The notes below the pieces were generated by a model. That model was not told the origin of the DNA and searched no databases. It worked only from the letters and a program-made list of their open reading frames with translations. A stretch of 64,000 nt of DNA. It comes from Verrucomicrobiia bacterium DG1235 (lineage in GTDB: Bacteria > Verrucomicrobiota > Verrucomicrobiia > Opitutales > Opitutaceae). Where the stretch lies: NCBI GenBank assembly GCA_000155695.1, contig DS990592.1:2162473-2226472 (forward strand), in the 5' to 3' direction. Of the stretch, positions 26,850 through 35,508 are shown in pieces; within the stretch, counting starts at the first letter, position 1, and each line of letters begins with the position of its first letter. The position numbers and the translations under genes were made by a program.

Positions 26850-26879
26850 GAATATTCACTCACAAGAATATTTAGTCAA
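26850..26879 (-). promoter_or_regulatory. arsR-arsC promoter with operator
   Basis: On the minus strand TTGACT is followed 17 bases later by AATATT, a good -35/-10 pair. The GAATATT arms of an inverted repeat (26850-26857 and 26866-26872) overlap the -10 and spacer, as expected for an ArsR operator. The -10 box ends only seven bases before the ATG, so the message is predicted to be leaderless. Confidence 0.65.
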
Positions 26880-26939
26880 CCTGCTTTTTGCAGAGTGCAG
26901 CTCCCTGGACAAGGGGGGCTTACGAAAACTCACTTTTTC

Positions 26940-27165
26940 TTGGGAAAATCGACCTTGCCGAATTCCTCCAAGACAGCGCACCTCGCATCGCAACTTTCCT
27001 CGCACGCCGAAAGCAAACGCTTGAGCGATTTCGAGAAACTCCGCATCTCGCGAATCTTCGCATCCAATTCGCCAATACGCTCCTTTAGAAGCTCTTGGAC
27101 GTCTGGACAGGCTTCGTCTGGCAGGTTTTCCCATTCGAGCAGGATCTTGATATCAGCGAGCTCAC
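26940..27165 (-). pseudogene. Truncated merR, 3' fragment
   Basis: On the minus strand the translation ADIKILLEWENLPDEACPDV ... RLLSACEESCDARCAVLEEF equals the C-terminal half of the complete MerR regulator at 46.3-46.7 kb. The N-terminal DNA-binding half is missing; upstream of about 27163 the sequence is unrelated (a transporter remnant). The tail after EEFGK also differs. It is a duplicated scrap. Confidence 0.85.
26958..27160. repeat. Direct repeat, left copy (merR 3' end)
   Basis: 203 bases that match 46335-46537 with a single difference seen (A at 27155, G at 46532). Both copies have the same orientation and lie 19,377 bases apart, bracketing both czc-like modules. Confidence 0.92.
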
Positions 27166-27368
27166 GTTGCCAGGTTCGGGCTGCGGTTCCACGTGGACCA
27201 CGACGTTTCCAAGCCCCCAGTGCCGACGGTGCCCCAATCAACTGGGACAGCGACTTCACCTATCTCTTCGACGACGACACCCATTTCGACCTCTTTGTAG
27301 GAGTCGATCTCACCGCCGACGCACCGGACTGGTTTGCAGGCATCGGTTTTGCAAGACGTTGGCGTTAA
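27161..27368 (+). pseudogene. 3' remnant of an outer-membrane transporter-like protein
   Basis: The plus strand encodes an end fragment without a start: INWDSDFTYLFDDD, FDLFVGVDLTADAPDWFAG, IGFARRW and stop. This resembles the last strands of the Phenol_MetA_deg-type (PF13557) transporter family, whose members often end in DDAPDW..G.GF..R. The 5' part is lost at the junction with the merR fragment. Confidence 0.5.
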
Positions 27369-27449
27369 GGAATATAATACCTTGTAAAAGATTATAAACT
27401 TGAATTTGCAGGCAATATAAGTCTCCGTCTCGCCGTCTATCAGTTCGCA

Positions 27450-27887
27450 ATGAAGTTCTTCGCTACAGCGCTATGCCTCCTGACCCTTGTCGTAAATACG
27501 GCGACGGCGTTCTCGGGTGGTAAACTGTTTTGCAAGCACGAGACGGGCGATTCGCACTTGGTTTCCAAGGCCGAGCACGAGTCAAAATCACATCTCGAAA
27601 GTTGCCATAGCCTTGCGAACGAATCGAACGTCGGTCACGCTCCGGGGGAATCCTGCAAGTCTTGCACCGACACCGAAATAGAGAACAAGGCAGCGCTCGA
27701 CAAGGCTTCGCCCAGCAATGACCGCACCGTGGTCAAGAGTCCGGCTGTTGCCTTTTACTTCCTTCCGGAAATCCCTCTGGCAGCGGCCCGCCCGCAGAGC
27801 GACCATGAATCATTCTCCGCAAGGGCGCCTCCCGTCGTCCACGCAGCGGTTCAGCATTTTACGACTACGGTTCAGTTCCGTCTCTGA
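27450..27887 (+). CDS. Secreted Cys/His-rich protein, first gene of czc module A
   Basis: Exported protein of 145 residues with a signal peptide (LVVNTATAFS) and scattered Cys/His residues (LFCKHE, SCHSLANESN, SCKSCTDTEIENKA). The C-terminus SARAPPVVHAAVQHFTTTV ends in QFRL. A second protein with the same layout and C-terminal signature starts czc module B (38.2 kb), so the pair is conserved in position. A periplasmic metal-binding or sensing role is likely but unproven. Confidence 0.6.
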   Translation: MKFFATALCLLTLVVNTATAFSGGKLFCKHETGDSHLVSKAEHESKSHLESCHSLANESNVGHAPGESCKSCTDTEIENKAALDKASPSNDRTVVKSPAVAFYFLPEIPLAAARPQSDHESFSARAPPVVHAAVQHFTTTVQFRL

Positions 27888-27888
27888 T

Positions 27889-27996
27889 ATCCTGTTTCAC
27901 CTTCGACTTGACCGAAGCTGCCTAGTGGCGGCGAACGGCTTGCGGCGAAGAGCAAATACAAAGCTCTCCGCTTTCACATCGAAAACGAAACAGGAT
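27889..27996 (+). promoter_or_regulatory. Leader with ends that pair over the czcC ribosome-binding site, copy A
   Basis: ATCCTGTTTC (27889-27898) pairs perfectly with GAAACAGGAT (27987-27996), which contains the ribosome-binding AGGA of the following tolC-like gene. Small inner hairpins can form, for example AGAGC...GCTCT. The leader begins two bases after the upstream stop codon. The same arrangement recurs at 38.7 kb. Sequestration of the binding site is inferred; no ligand is known. Confidence 0.55.
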
Positions 27997-28001
27997 TTTT
28001 C

Positions 28002-29378
28002 ATGCCCAAATATAACTTTGCATTCAAAAAATCGGTACGCCCACGAACTGGGGCCGACCGAACAGAAATCAGTCGAAAGAAAGAGCCCAGAATCGCTCTG
28101 TCTATCGCACCTATTAAACAAGCTTTAGCTGCGAGCCTCATCCTCGGCGCGAGCTTTGCAACCGTCGAGAATGTCCAAGCTCAGCTGACAGAGGGCGAGG
28201 CGCTGAGTTTCGACCAAGCTCTAGAGTTAGCGATCGAACGCAGTCCACGCGCTCAGCTTCTGGAGGCTCAACTCGAAGCAGTCGAAGGCCAAATCGACCA
28301 AGCCAAGCTCAAGCCCAACCCCACTATCGGAGCGGAGCTGGAAAACGTTCTCGGCACAGGCGAGCTGCAAGGCGTCGACAGCGCCGAACTCACCGTGGGG
28401 ATTTCGCAATTATTCGAACGCCGCGAAAAGCGCGAGAAACGAGCGGAGCTGGCCGAGGCAGGCAAGCAGCTCCATCGATGGGACTACGAGGAGGCTTTAA
28501 CTGAGCTACGCTCCGAAGTAAGGCACGCCTTTTCCAACGCACTCATAGCACAGCAAAACGTGGAGCTTCAAAAGGAGCTTCTCGCAGTTGCAGAGGCCAG
28601 CCAGGCAGAGGTAAGGCGAAGATCCGAAGCTGCCAAAGCCTCTGCCATCGAGCTTTCGCAAGCAAATCTCGCTACTAGCAGACAGGGCTTCGAAATCAGC
28701 CGCGCGCAGCGAGAACTTGCAGAAGCGAAGATTGAACTCGCCGCTCTCCTGAACGAAACGGATCCCGGCAATTTCAAGCTGGAAGGCTCGCTCGAGCTGG
28801 AGGAACGCCTACCGAGCCTAGACGAACTTGCCAGCCTGCTCGACAAATCTCCTGCTCTCGCTCGCTACGCCGCCGAACGTCAAGCGCAGGAAGCGGCAAT
28901 CGAGGTCGAACTCGCCGAAGCAAAAGGCGACCTGGAGCTATTCGGTGGAGTGAAATACCTTCGGGGCGGCAGCGACGAGGCAGCATTCGTTGTCGGTATC
29001 GACATCCCTTGGCAAATCAGGAACCGCAACCAAGGCAACATCCGATCCGCTCGCGCCGGGCTCTTGGCTGTAGAAGCCGAACGCCGTCTTGCGCGCCGCG
29101 ACGCGCTTGCCGCTCTCTCCATCGCTTACGGCAGGCTTCGAAACGCCTTCGATGAATGGCACGGGTTGGACTCGCAGCTTCTGCCATCGGCAGAGTCGAC
29201 TCTGGAATCCACCCAAAACGGATACCAACAGGGCATCGTCACATTGCTTAGCGTGCTGGATGCCCGAACGGCACTATTCGAAATACGAGCAGAAATGCTC
29301 GAAGCAACCCGCGCCTATATCGAGGCAGAAGCCGAAATAGCACGTCTCACATCGTCCGCGCCAGCAAGTAAGAAGTAA
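28002..29378 (+). CDS. czcC: CzcC-type outer-membrane factor (TolC family)
   Basis: Protein of 458 residues with an N-terminal export region (LAASLILGASFATVENVQAQ) and two helical repeats. The first begins LSFDQALELAIERSPRAQLLEAQL; a KPNPTIGAELENVLGTG stretch matches the HME-type outer-membrane factors, and IPWQIRNRNQGNIRSA marks the second repeat. It forms the outer duct of the metal pump encoded by the next two genes. Translation is probably controlled by the leader in front of it. Confidence 0.82.
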   Translation: MPKYNFAFKKSVRPRTGADRTEISRKKEPRIALSIAPIKQALAASLILGASFATVENVQAQLTEGEALSFDQALELAIERSPRAQLLEAQLEAVEGQIDQAKLKPNPTIGAELENVLGTGELQGVDSAELTVGISQLFERREKREKRAELAEAGKQLHRWDYEEALTELRSEVRHAFSNALIAQQNVELQKELLAVAEASQAEVRRRSEAAKASAIELSQANLATSRQGFEISRAQRELAEAKIELAALLNETDPGNFKLEGSLELEERLPSLDELASLLDKSPALARYAAERQAQEAAIEVELAEAKGDLELFGGVKYLRGGSDEAAFVVGIDIPWQIRNRNQGNIRSARAGLLAVEAERRLARRDALAALSIAYGRLRNAFDEWHGLDSQLLPSAESTLESTQNGYQQGIVTLLSVLDARTALFEIRAEMLEATRAYIEAEAEIARLTSSAPASKK

Positions 29379-29398
29379 CCATATCATAACTACACAAA

Positions 29399-30436
29399 AT
29401 GAATTTAAAATTTACACACACTCTCTCATTCAACTCTCCACGCAGCCTTGCGCGAATCGTGGCTCTATTCGCAGCTTGCGGCCTCTACGCTAGCAGCTAC
29501 GCCCAATCCGACGATCACGACGACCATTCCGGGCACGATCACGAGCAGGAAGAAGCTCAGGCTGAAAGCGGTCACGAAGGCCACGATGACGGTGAGGAGG
29601 AAGAGTCGGGCGTCATCCGAATAACCGATTCGCAGCTCCAAGATTTCGAGGTCGTCGTCGAAGAGGCGGATCTCGCGGAGCTGTCTATCGAAACCATTCT
29701 TCCAGGCGAGGTGAAGCTCAACCAGGAAAGCATGGCCCACGTTAGCCCGCGCTACGATGGGATCGTAACGAAAGTTCTCGCCCGCCTCGGCGACAAGGTC
29801 AACGCAGGCCAAACGCTTGCTCAACTCGAAAGCAATGAAACGCTCGCTCCATTCGATCTCGTAGCACCGGTAGACGGCACCATCGTCGAGTTCCACATTA
29901 CGCTTGGCGAGTCTGTCGAAGCAGGCCGCTATCTCTTTATCGTAGCGGACCTCGAACACCTTTGGGTCGATCTGGATATTTTCCAGAAGGACTTGGGACG
30001 CATCGAAAAAGGACAAAGCGTTCTTATCCAAGCAGGCCACAACAATCCGAAGGCAAAAGGCGAAATCTCCTACGTCGGCCCCATCGTCAGCGAAGACACC
30101 CGAACAGGGCTCGCCCGTCTCACAATTCCGAATGAAGATGGTAAATGGAAAGCTGGCATGTTCGTCACTGGTCATGTCACTACTGAAACCGCATTCGTTC
30201 CAGTCGCCGTCAAACGCACCGCGCTTCAGACCATGGACGGGCAAACCGTCGTCTTCGTTAAGACCGAAGGAGGGTTCGAGCCAAGGACAGTTACCCTCGG
30301 GCAGCAGGATTCCCAGTTCGTCGAGATCCTTTCCGGAGTCGAACTTGGAGAACGCTATGCCGCCGAACGATCCTTCGTGATCAAGGCGCAGAAGGAAAAG
30401 GCCAACATCGATCCGCACGCAGGCCACAACCACTAG
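29399..30436 (+). CDS. czcB: CzcB-type periplasmic adaptor
   Basis: Protein of 345 residues. After a signal region comes a His/Asp/Glu-rich stretch (DDHDDHSGHDHEQEE) likely to bind metal, then the adaptor core: VSPRYDGIVTKVLARLGDKV, VAPVDGTIVEFHITLGESVE, a barrel (QAGHNNPKAKGEISYVGPIV), and a membrane-proximal end. It ends DPHAGHNH. No long coiled coil is present, as in short CzcB/CusB adaptors. It lies 20 bases after czcC and 21 before czcA. Confidence 0.85.
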   Translation: MNLKFTHTLSFNSPRSLARIVALFAACGLYASSYAQSDDHDDHSGHDHEQEEAQAESGHEGHDDGEEEESGVIRITDSQLQDFEVVVEEADLAELSIETILPGEVKLNQESMAHVSPRYDGIVTKVLARLGDKVNAGQTLAQLESNETLAPFDLVAPVDGTIVEFHITLGESVEAGRYLFIVADLEHLWVDLDIFQKDLGRIEKGQSVLIQAGHNNPKAKGEISYVGPIVSEDTRTGLARLTIPNEDGKWKAGMFVTGHVTTETAFVPVAVKRTALQTMDGQTVVFVKTEGGFEPRTVTLGQQDSQFVEILSGVELGERYAAERSFVIKAQKEKANIDPHAGHNH

Positions 30437-30457
30437 AATCCAAGACTCAAGCACGCT

Positions 30458-33400
30458 ATGAGACATATTATAGAATGGGTTCTAAAGAGCCGTCTGCTCA
30501 TCATCGTCATGATGCTGGGCGTCATGGGCGCGGGCTACTACAGCTACCGCTCTCTCCCGGTTGATGCGTTTCCGGACGTATCCCCTGCGCTGGTACAAGT
30601 TTTCGTCGAGACCGAAGGTCTCGCTCCCGAGGAAGTCGAAAAGTACGTCACTTATCCCGTAGAGACCGCAATGAACGGGCTACCCGATCTCGACCATATT
30701 CGCTCCACTTCGAACTTCGGGCTAAGCGTCGTGAACGTCTACTTCAAGGAAGGCACCGACATCTACTTCGCTCGGCAGCTCGTCAACGAACGACTCCAAA
30801 TCGCGCGGGAAGAAATCCCCGCCGGATTTGGCGAGCCCGTCATGGGACCGATCACCACAGGACTCGGACAGATCATCTTCTACGCCCTCGAAGATGCTAC
30901 CGGCGAACGCAGCGCCGAGGAAATGCGCGAGATTCAGGATTGGTTGGTGAAATTCAACCTGCAAACCGTTCCCGGCGTCACGGAAGTGCTCTCCATCGGA
31001 GGAGAAGTGAAGCAGTTTCAAGTCCGTATCCGCCCTATGGATCTTTTGCGTTACGACCTCTCTCTACACCAGGTCAAGGAGATCATAGAAAACAACAACA
31101 GCAACACCGGGGCTCAGTTCATCGTGAAGAACGATGAAGAGTACATCGTTCGCTCCGTAGGCTTGGCGACCAAGATCGACGATCTCGAAAAGATCGTCGT
31201 CAAAACGGTCGATGGGGCACCGGTTTATCTCGAAGACCTCGCGGACGTTGTCATAGGCGGAGAAATTCGCCGCGGACTCGTCACCATGAACGGTGAAGGC
31301 GAGGCAGTCGTCGGCATGGTGCTCAAGCTGATCGGCACGAATACAAACGAGGTCATCGCCGCAGTGAAGAGCGAAATGGAAGCCATCCAAAAAGTGCTCC
31401 CCGAAGGCGTGACGATCAACCCGTACTACGACCAGGCAACGCTCGTCAAGGCGGTCGTCTCGACTGTCACCAATGCGCTGATACAAGGAATTGGTCTGGT
31501 GCTGCTCGTACTGCTCCTGTTCATGGGCGGCATACGCGGCAGCATCGTCGTAGCGCTCTCGATACCGTTTTCCATTCTTTTCGCCTTCATACTCATGAAG
31601 CAGTACGGCGTCTCCGCCAACCTGATGTCGCTTGGCGGACTCGCCATCGCCATCGGGATGATGGTCGACGGCACCATCGTCATCGTCGAGAACGTGGATC
31701 GGCATTTAAGAGAGCGCGGATCCGAAGCCTCTCGCATCCGTATCATAGCGGACGCCTGCACGGAAGTAGGTAGGCCGATCGTATTCGCAATTTCGATTAT
31801 CATCATCGTGTTCCTCCCGCTCTTCACGCTCCAAGGCGTCGAAGGCACGACGTTTCGCCCACTCGCCTACGCCGTCGCTCTCGCGATGTTGGGATCGCTC
31901 ATCTTCGCTCTGTTGATCGCGCCCGTCGTCTCGTATCTCCTGATGCGTTCGCCCAAGAAAGCGCTCAAGGATGGTGAGAAACCGAAAGAGCACATCGTGG
32001 TGCGCGTGCTGCTCGTCCCTTACAAGCCAGTCATACGCTTCTTCGTCCGCTTTAGAGCAGTCGCAGTTGCTCTGTCACTCGCACTTCTCGCCATCGGTGC
32101 CTGGATTTATCCAAAGCTCGGCTCGGAGTTCGTTCCGCGCCTCAACGAAGGCGACTTGCTGATTCGCGCCTCCATGTCGCCATCCATTTCTCTCGAGATG
32201 GCCCGCGACACGATGACTGTATTCGAGAATAAACTACTCGAACGCATCCCAGAGGTGACAGAGGTCGTCACCCGCGTCGGCAGAGGAGAGATCGGTGCCC
32301 ATGCCGATCCGGTCAATAGCGCCGAAATCTTCGTCTCCCTAAAGCCGAGAAGCGAATGGACTACCGCGAGTTCGCTCGACGAGCTTTACGCCGAGATGGG
32401 TGAAGCCTTCAAGGATTTTCCAGGCACTCAGTTCAACTTCACCCAGCCCATCGCCGCCGCCGTGGACGAACTGCTGACCGGCACGAAAGCGGAACTCGCC
32501 GCCAAGCTGTTCGGAGACGATCTGCAAGTGCTTGAAGCCAAGGCTGCCGAGATCGACCGTGTGCTTCGCGGCGTGCCGGGAGCGACGGACGTCCAGAAGG
32601 ACCAAAGCTCAGGGACGCCCCAATTGCTCATCACCGTCAATCGAGACGCCATAGCGCGGCACGGCATAAACGTTTCCGACGTGCAGGAAGTCATAAGCGC
32701 TGCCGTAGGCGGGACGGAAGCGGGACAGATCTTCGAAGGCGTACGCCGCTTCGATATCTTCCTGAGGTTTGCTGAAAAAGACCGTAACACAGCGGAAGCG
32801 ATCAAGCACATCCTCGTCGATTCTCCATCGGGCGCGAAAGTGCCGCTGGACGAATTGGTAACGGTCAAAGAAATCGTCGGCGCTCGGCAGATCACGCGCG
32901 AGCTGAACCAACGCTTCATCACGATTCAGTGCAACGTGCGCGGCCGGGACATCGGGAGCTTCGTCGCCGAAGCGGAAGAACGTATCGCCGAGCAAGTTGA
33001 CTTGCCGCCTGGATACATCGTCCGTTGGGGAGGTCAATTCGAGCTGCAGCAAGCCGCCAACAAACGGCTCATGGTGGTTATTCCGATCACGCTGGGCCTC
33101 GTCTTCCTGCTCCTCTACAGCAGCTTCAACTCGCTTCGAAGCGCCCTGCTCATCGTACTCAACATCCCCCTCGCTCTGGTTGGTGGCGTAGTCGCTCTGT
33201 ACCTAGGAGGGGAGAACCTCTCCGTACCGTCCTCAGTGGGCTTCATCGCTCTGTTCGGCATCGCGTTGGAAAACGGTCTGGTTCTGGTGACCTACCTCAA
33301 CCAATTGGTCAAGGAGGGAAAGACCATTGATGTCGCTTCGATCGAAGCCGCTTGCCTGCGTCTGCGACCTGTCCTCATGACGGCCATCACCACTGCCCTC

Positions 33401-33562
33401 GGTCTACTGCCGCTGCTTGCGGCCACTGGCACAGGCAGCGAGGTGCAACGACCTTTGGCCCTCGTCGTGACGGGTGGTCTTATCAGCTCGACGCTCCTTA
33501 CCCTGCTTGTCCTTCCGTCCATCTACAAATGGTTCGCACCCAACCCCAACGAAGAATCCTAA
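30458..33562 (+). CDS. czcA: CzcA-type heavy-metal RND pump, module A
   Basis: Proton-driven metal exporter of 1034 residues. Landmarks: LPVDAFPDVSPALVQVFVET after the first span, GGLAIAIGMMVDGTIVIVEN in span 4, FTQPIAAAVDELLTGTKAEL in the porter and RWGGQFELQQAANKRL before the second span group. Span 4 has GLAIAIG-VDG rather than the DFG-DG pattern of the module B pump, which suggests a different ion preference. It forms a tripartite system with the two genes before it. Confidence 0.88.
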   Translation: MRHIIEWVLKSRLLIIVMMLGVMGAGYYSYRSLPVDAFPDVSPALVQVFVETEGLAPEEVEKYVTYPVETAMNGLPDLDHIRSTSNFGLSVVNVYFKEGTDIYFARQLVNERLQIAREEIPAGFGEPVMGPITTGLGQIIFYALEDATGERSAEEMREIQDWLVKFNLQTVPGVTEVLSIGGEVKQFQVRIRPMDLLRYDLSLHQVKEIIENNNSNTGAQFIVKNDEEYIVRSVGLATKIDDLEKIVVKTVDGAPVYLEDLADVVIGGEIRRGLVTMNGEGEAVVGMVLKLIGTNTNEVIAAVKSEMEAIQKVLPEGVTINPYYDQATLVKAVVSTVTNALIQGIGLVLLVLLLFMGGIRGSIVVALSIPFSILFAFILMKQYGVSANLMSLGGLAIAIGMMVDGTIVIVENVDRHLRERGSEASRIRIIADACTEVGRPIVFAISIIIIVFLPLFTLQGVEGTTFRPLAYAVALAMLGSLIFALLIAPVVSYLLMRSPKKALKDGEKPKEHIVVRVLLVPYKPVIRFFVRFRAVAVALSLALLAIGAWIYPKLGSEFVPRLNEGDLLIRASMSPSISLEMARDTMTVFENKLLERIPEVTEVVTRVGRGEIGAHADPVNSAEIFVSLKPRSEWTTASSLDELYAEMGEAFKDFPGTQFNFTQPIAAAVDELLTGTKAELAAKLFGDDLQVLEAKAAEIDRVLRGVPGATDVQKDQSSGTPQLLITVNRDAIARHGINVSDVQEVISAAVGGTEAGQIFEGVRRFDIFLRFAEKDRNTAEAIKHILVDSPSGAKVPLDELVTVKEIVGARQITRELNQRFITIQCNVRGRDIGSFVAEAEERIAEQVDLPPGYIVRWGGQFELQQAANKRLMVVIPITLGLVFLLLYSSFNSLRSALLIVLNIPLALVGGVVALYLGGENLSVPSSVGFIALFGIALENGLVLVTYLNQLVKEGKTIDVASIEAACLRLRPVLMTAITTALGLLPLLAATGTGSEVQRPLALVVTGGLISSTLLTLLVLPSIYKWFAPNPNEES

Positions 33563-33574
33563 GCCTCACCTGAA

Positions 33575-33901
33575 ATGAAAGAAGTCAAAGCATACATAAA
33601 AGCCTTCAAACTAGGCGATGTCACCCAAGCCCTTCACAAGATCGAAGGCCTGGATGGGGCTAGCGTATCCGAAGTACGCGGCTTCGGTCGCAGCAAAAAG
33701 GCGACCTCCGGATTCGACTCAGAAAAGAGCCCGTCCGAGTTCGTCAAGCACGTGAAGATCGAGGTCGTCTGCGAAGACGAGGTCGAAGCGCAGGTCGTCA
33801 ACGCCATCCACAAAGCCGCCCATACCGGGCTGCGAGGCGACGGAAAAATCTACGTCAGCGACGTGAGCCGAGGCATCCGCATCCAAGAGCTAAGCGAGTA
33901 A
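33575..33901 (+). CDS. PII-like protein of a metal-efflux operon
   Basis: Protein of 108 residues with the PII ferredoxin-like order: KEVKAYIKAFKLGDVTQAL, a T-loop-like stretch around GRSKKATSGFDSE, then KIEVVCEDEVEAQVVNAI and GDGKIYVSDVSRGIRI (B-loop and C-terminal strand). The uridylylation Tyr of GlnB is not evident. A PII-like group linked to CzcA-type pumps rather than nitrogen genes is known, and the place 12 bases after czcA agrees with it. It may tune the pump in response to a nucleotide or metal. Confidence 0.78.
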   Translation: MKEVKAYIKAFKLGDVTQALHKIEGLDGASVSEVRGFGRSKKATSGFDSEKSPSEFVKHVKIEVVCEDEVEAQVVNAIHKAAHTGLRGDGKIYVSDVSRGIRIQELSE

Positions 33902-33937
33902 AATATTCAAATTCTAAATATCCAAAATTCAAATACA

Positions 33938-34480
33938 ATGAACACATCTAAAATGAGAACAGCCCTCGCCCTCTCGCTTATGGTTTTCTACTCGGGAGCC
34001 CAAAGCTTCGCCGAACCCAAAGACACGGACCATGACGGTCACGATCATCCGAAAAAAGGCCATGAGGATCACGACGACCACGAACATGAAAGCCACGATG
34101 ACCACGATCATTCGAAATACGAAAAGGCAACGCTCCCTCAACTGCTCGAAATCATGGAGGAAAGCGTCGGAGAGCTAACGTCTATAGCCTCGGGAAAGGT
34201 CTCGCACGATGCGGAGGCAAGCATCGAGACGCTAATCGACGCAGCTAAAGCGCTCCCCTCGAAAAGCAACGGCCTAGAGGAAAAGCAAATCCTTAGGGTG
34301 AAGTCAGCTATCGGCAGCATGCAGACCATCGCCATGAAACTCGAAACCGCTCTCCATCAGAACAACACGGCAGAGGCTGAGAAAATCGCTGGCCAACTCG
34401 GGAAACTCTTCGAGCTAATCAAATCGCAATACCCCGAAGCCGCTCATCAAGACCACGATGGGCATGGCCACGATCACTAA
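33938..34480 (+). CDS. His-rich periplasmic protein
   Basis: Exported protein of 180 residues. A signal peptide (SGAQSFAEP) is followed by a dense His/Asp tract (DHDGHDHPKKGHEDHDDHEH), then a helical domain of about 100 residues and a C-terminal HQDHDGHGHDH tail. The two His tracts suggest periplasmic binding of zinc, nickel or cobalt, buffering metal for the RND pump. The central helical domain is not recognised. Confidence 0.65.
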   Translation: MNTSKMRTALALSLMVFYSGAQSFAEPKDTDHDGHDHPKKGHEDHDDHEHESHDDHDHSKYEKATLPQLLEIMEESVGELTSIASGKVSHDAEASIETLIDAAKALPSKSNGLEEKQILRVKSAIGSMQTIAMKLETALHQNNTAEAEKIAGQLGKLFELIKSQYPEAAHQDHDGHGHDH

Positions 34481-34533
34481 GAAGTCCTACGCCTCATTCG
34501 ATACTAGAGTTTAGGTAGTAACAAACAATCCGC

Positions 34534-34561
34534 CGCCTGCCTAGCGAAGACTAGGCAGGCG
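34534..34561 (+). terminator. Strong intergenic hairpin
   Basis: CGCCTGCCTAG (34534-34544) pairs perfectly with CTAGGCAGGCG (34551-34561) around CGAAGA. Only a weak T-run follows (ACGTTTATC), so it is a partial terminator or an mRNA stabiliser. It separates the PII/His-rich genes from the next gene block. Confidence 0.6.
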
Positions 34562-34585
34562 ACGTTTATCAACACGATCAATTCC

Positions 34586-35038
34586 ATGAATACAAAAACA
34601 GTACTCACATTCGTCGCCCTTTGTTTACTCTATGGAGCGACCGCGAATGGCCAAGCCATTGAAGGTACGGATAAAGCTGTAGCGTACCAAAACTTATCTC
34701 AGTACGAACTCCTGAACAGAATCGGGGAAATCTCGGAAAGCCTTCAGAATCCAAAAAATGAAGACATTCCAAATCTTCTCCGAGAGATCGTAGCGATCAA
34801 CGACCTGATCGTCAACAAGAGCAAAGACACACTTAGAAAAAGCGAAAGCGACAAGGTCGAGAAGCTCGCCAAGAAAATAACCCAGAGCATAGACAAGGTG
34901 CTACTTTCCGAAGGGAATAAAGAAGCGCAGCTCAAAAAAATCACGAAAGGGCTGAAGCGACTCAATTCCGTTTTCCAAGAACCCCCAAGCATATTAAGGA
35001 GAAAAAATCATGGCTTACGATACCCTCGCCGTCGCTAG
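34586..35038 (+). CDS. Small exported helical protein
   Basis: Protein of 150 residues with a signal peptide (LLYGATANGQA) and a charged helical body (LLREIVAINDLIVNKSKD, LAKKITQSIDKVLLSEG). No family recognised and no metal-binding cluster. The C-terminus overlaps the next gene by 29 bases. Confidence 0.5.
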   Translation: MNTKTVLTFVALCLLYGATANGQAIEGTDKAVAYQNLSQYELLNRIGEISESLQNPKNEDIPNLLREIVAINDLIVNKSKDTLRKSESDKVEKLAKKITQSIDKVLLSEGNKEAQLKKITKGLKRLNSVFQEPPSILRRKNHGLRYPRRR

Positions 35039-35498
35039 CAACCAGGCCACTGGCTTACGTAAGCTAGCTCTCTCGCTACTCGTTGGATCGATCCTCTGCG
35101 CTCTCGGAGCAGCAGCTCCCAATCCAGAAATAGAGCTACCCAACGAACACGAGTTCCTTCAAGTCCGAGATGTCACTATCCTCGAGAAGGAAGGCCAGAC
35201 CGCCATCAACGGTTCTGTATTCAAAATACGAAACAAGTTCATGCCATGGGGCAGCCACTTGCACATCGATCTCATCGACGTCTCGACTAACGAGGAAGGC
35301 GAGGAAGAGGACATCCTACTCGACCGAGTCGAATACCGATTCCGCCGCAACGACTTCGATGACGGAAACAAGTTCAAACGTTTCTTCAAGTACGTCGATC
35401 TCTCGAACCAAAACCTAAACAAGATCGTAATCGATTCTTTCACCCAGAAACACAGCGAAACCTGCGGCGATAAAGAGGCAAGCGACACCGGAAACTAA
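35010..35498 (+). CDS. Exported beta-rich protein, HLHI type
   Basis: Protein of 162 residues with a hydrophobic export segment (LLVGSILCALGAAA). The body is predicted beta: FLQVRDVTILEKEGQTAING, then GSHLHIDLIDVST, and near the end LNKIVIDSFTQKHSETC. The protein at 40180-40626 shows the same order (SSHIHMEIYDANS ... ISRIEIRTCQQKH), so the two are likely paralogues, one in each czc module. Function unknown. Confidence 0.5.
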   Translation: MAYDTLAVASNQATGLRKLALSLLVGSILCALGAAAPNPEIELPNEHEFLQVRDVTILEKEGQTAINGSVFKIRNKFMPWGSHLHIDLIDVSTNEEGEEEDILLDRVEYRFRRNDFDDGNKFKRFFKYVDLSNQNLNKIVIDSFTQKHSETCGDKEASDTGN

Positions 35499-35508
35499 GG
35501 CAGCCGCC

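Noticed and set aside
27888-28001. Known metal riboswitch (NiCo/czcD or Mn type) in the czc leaders
   Set aside because: The conserved cores of those riboswitches could not be recognised; the leaders are reported only as an unnamed candidate.
30458-30466. Antisense His/Asp/Glu-rich frame over czcB (29465-30466)
   Set aside because: It mirrors the His/Asp tract and coding sequence of czcB; no ribosome-binding site and no homology.
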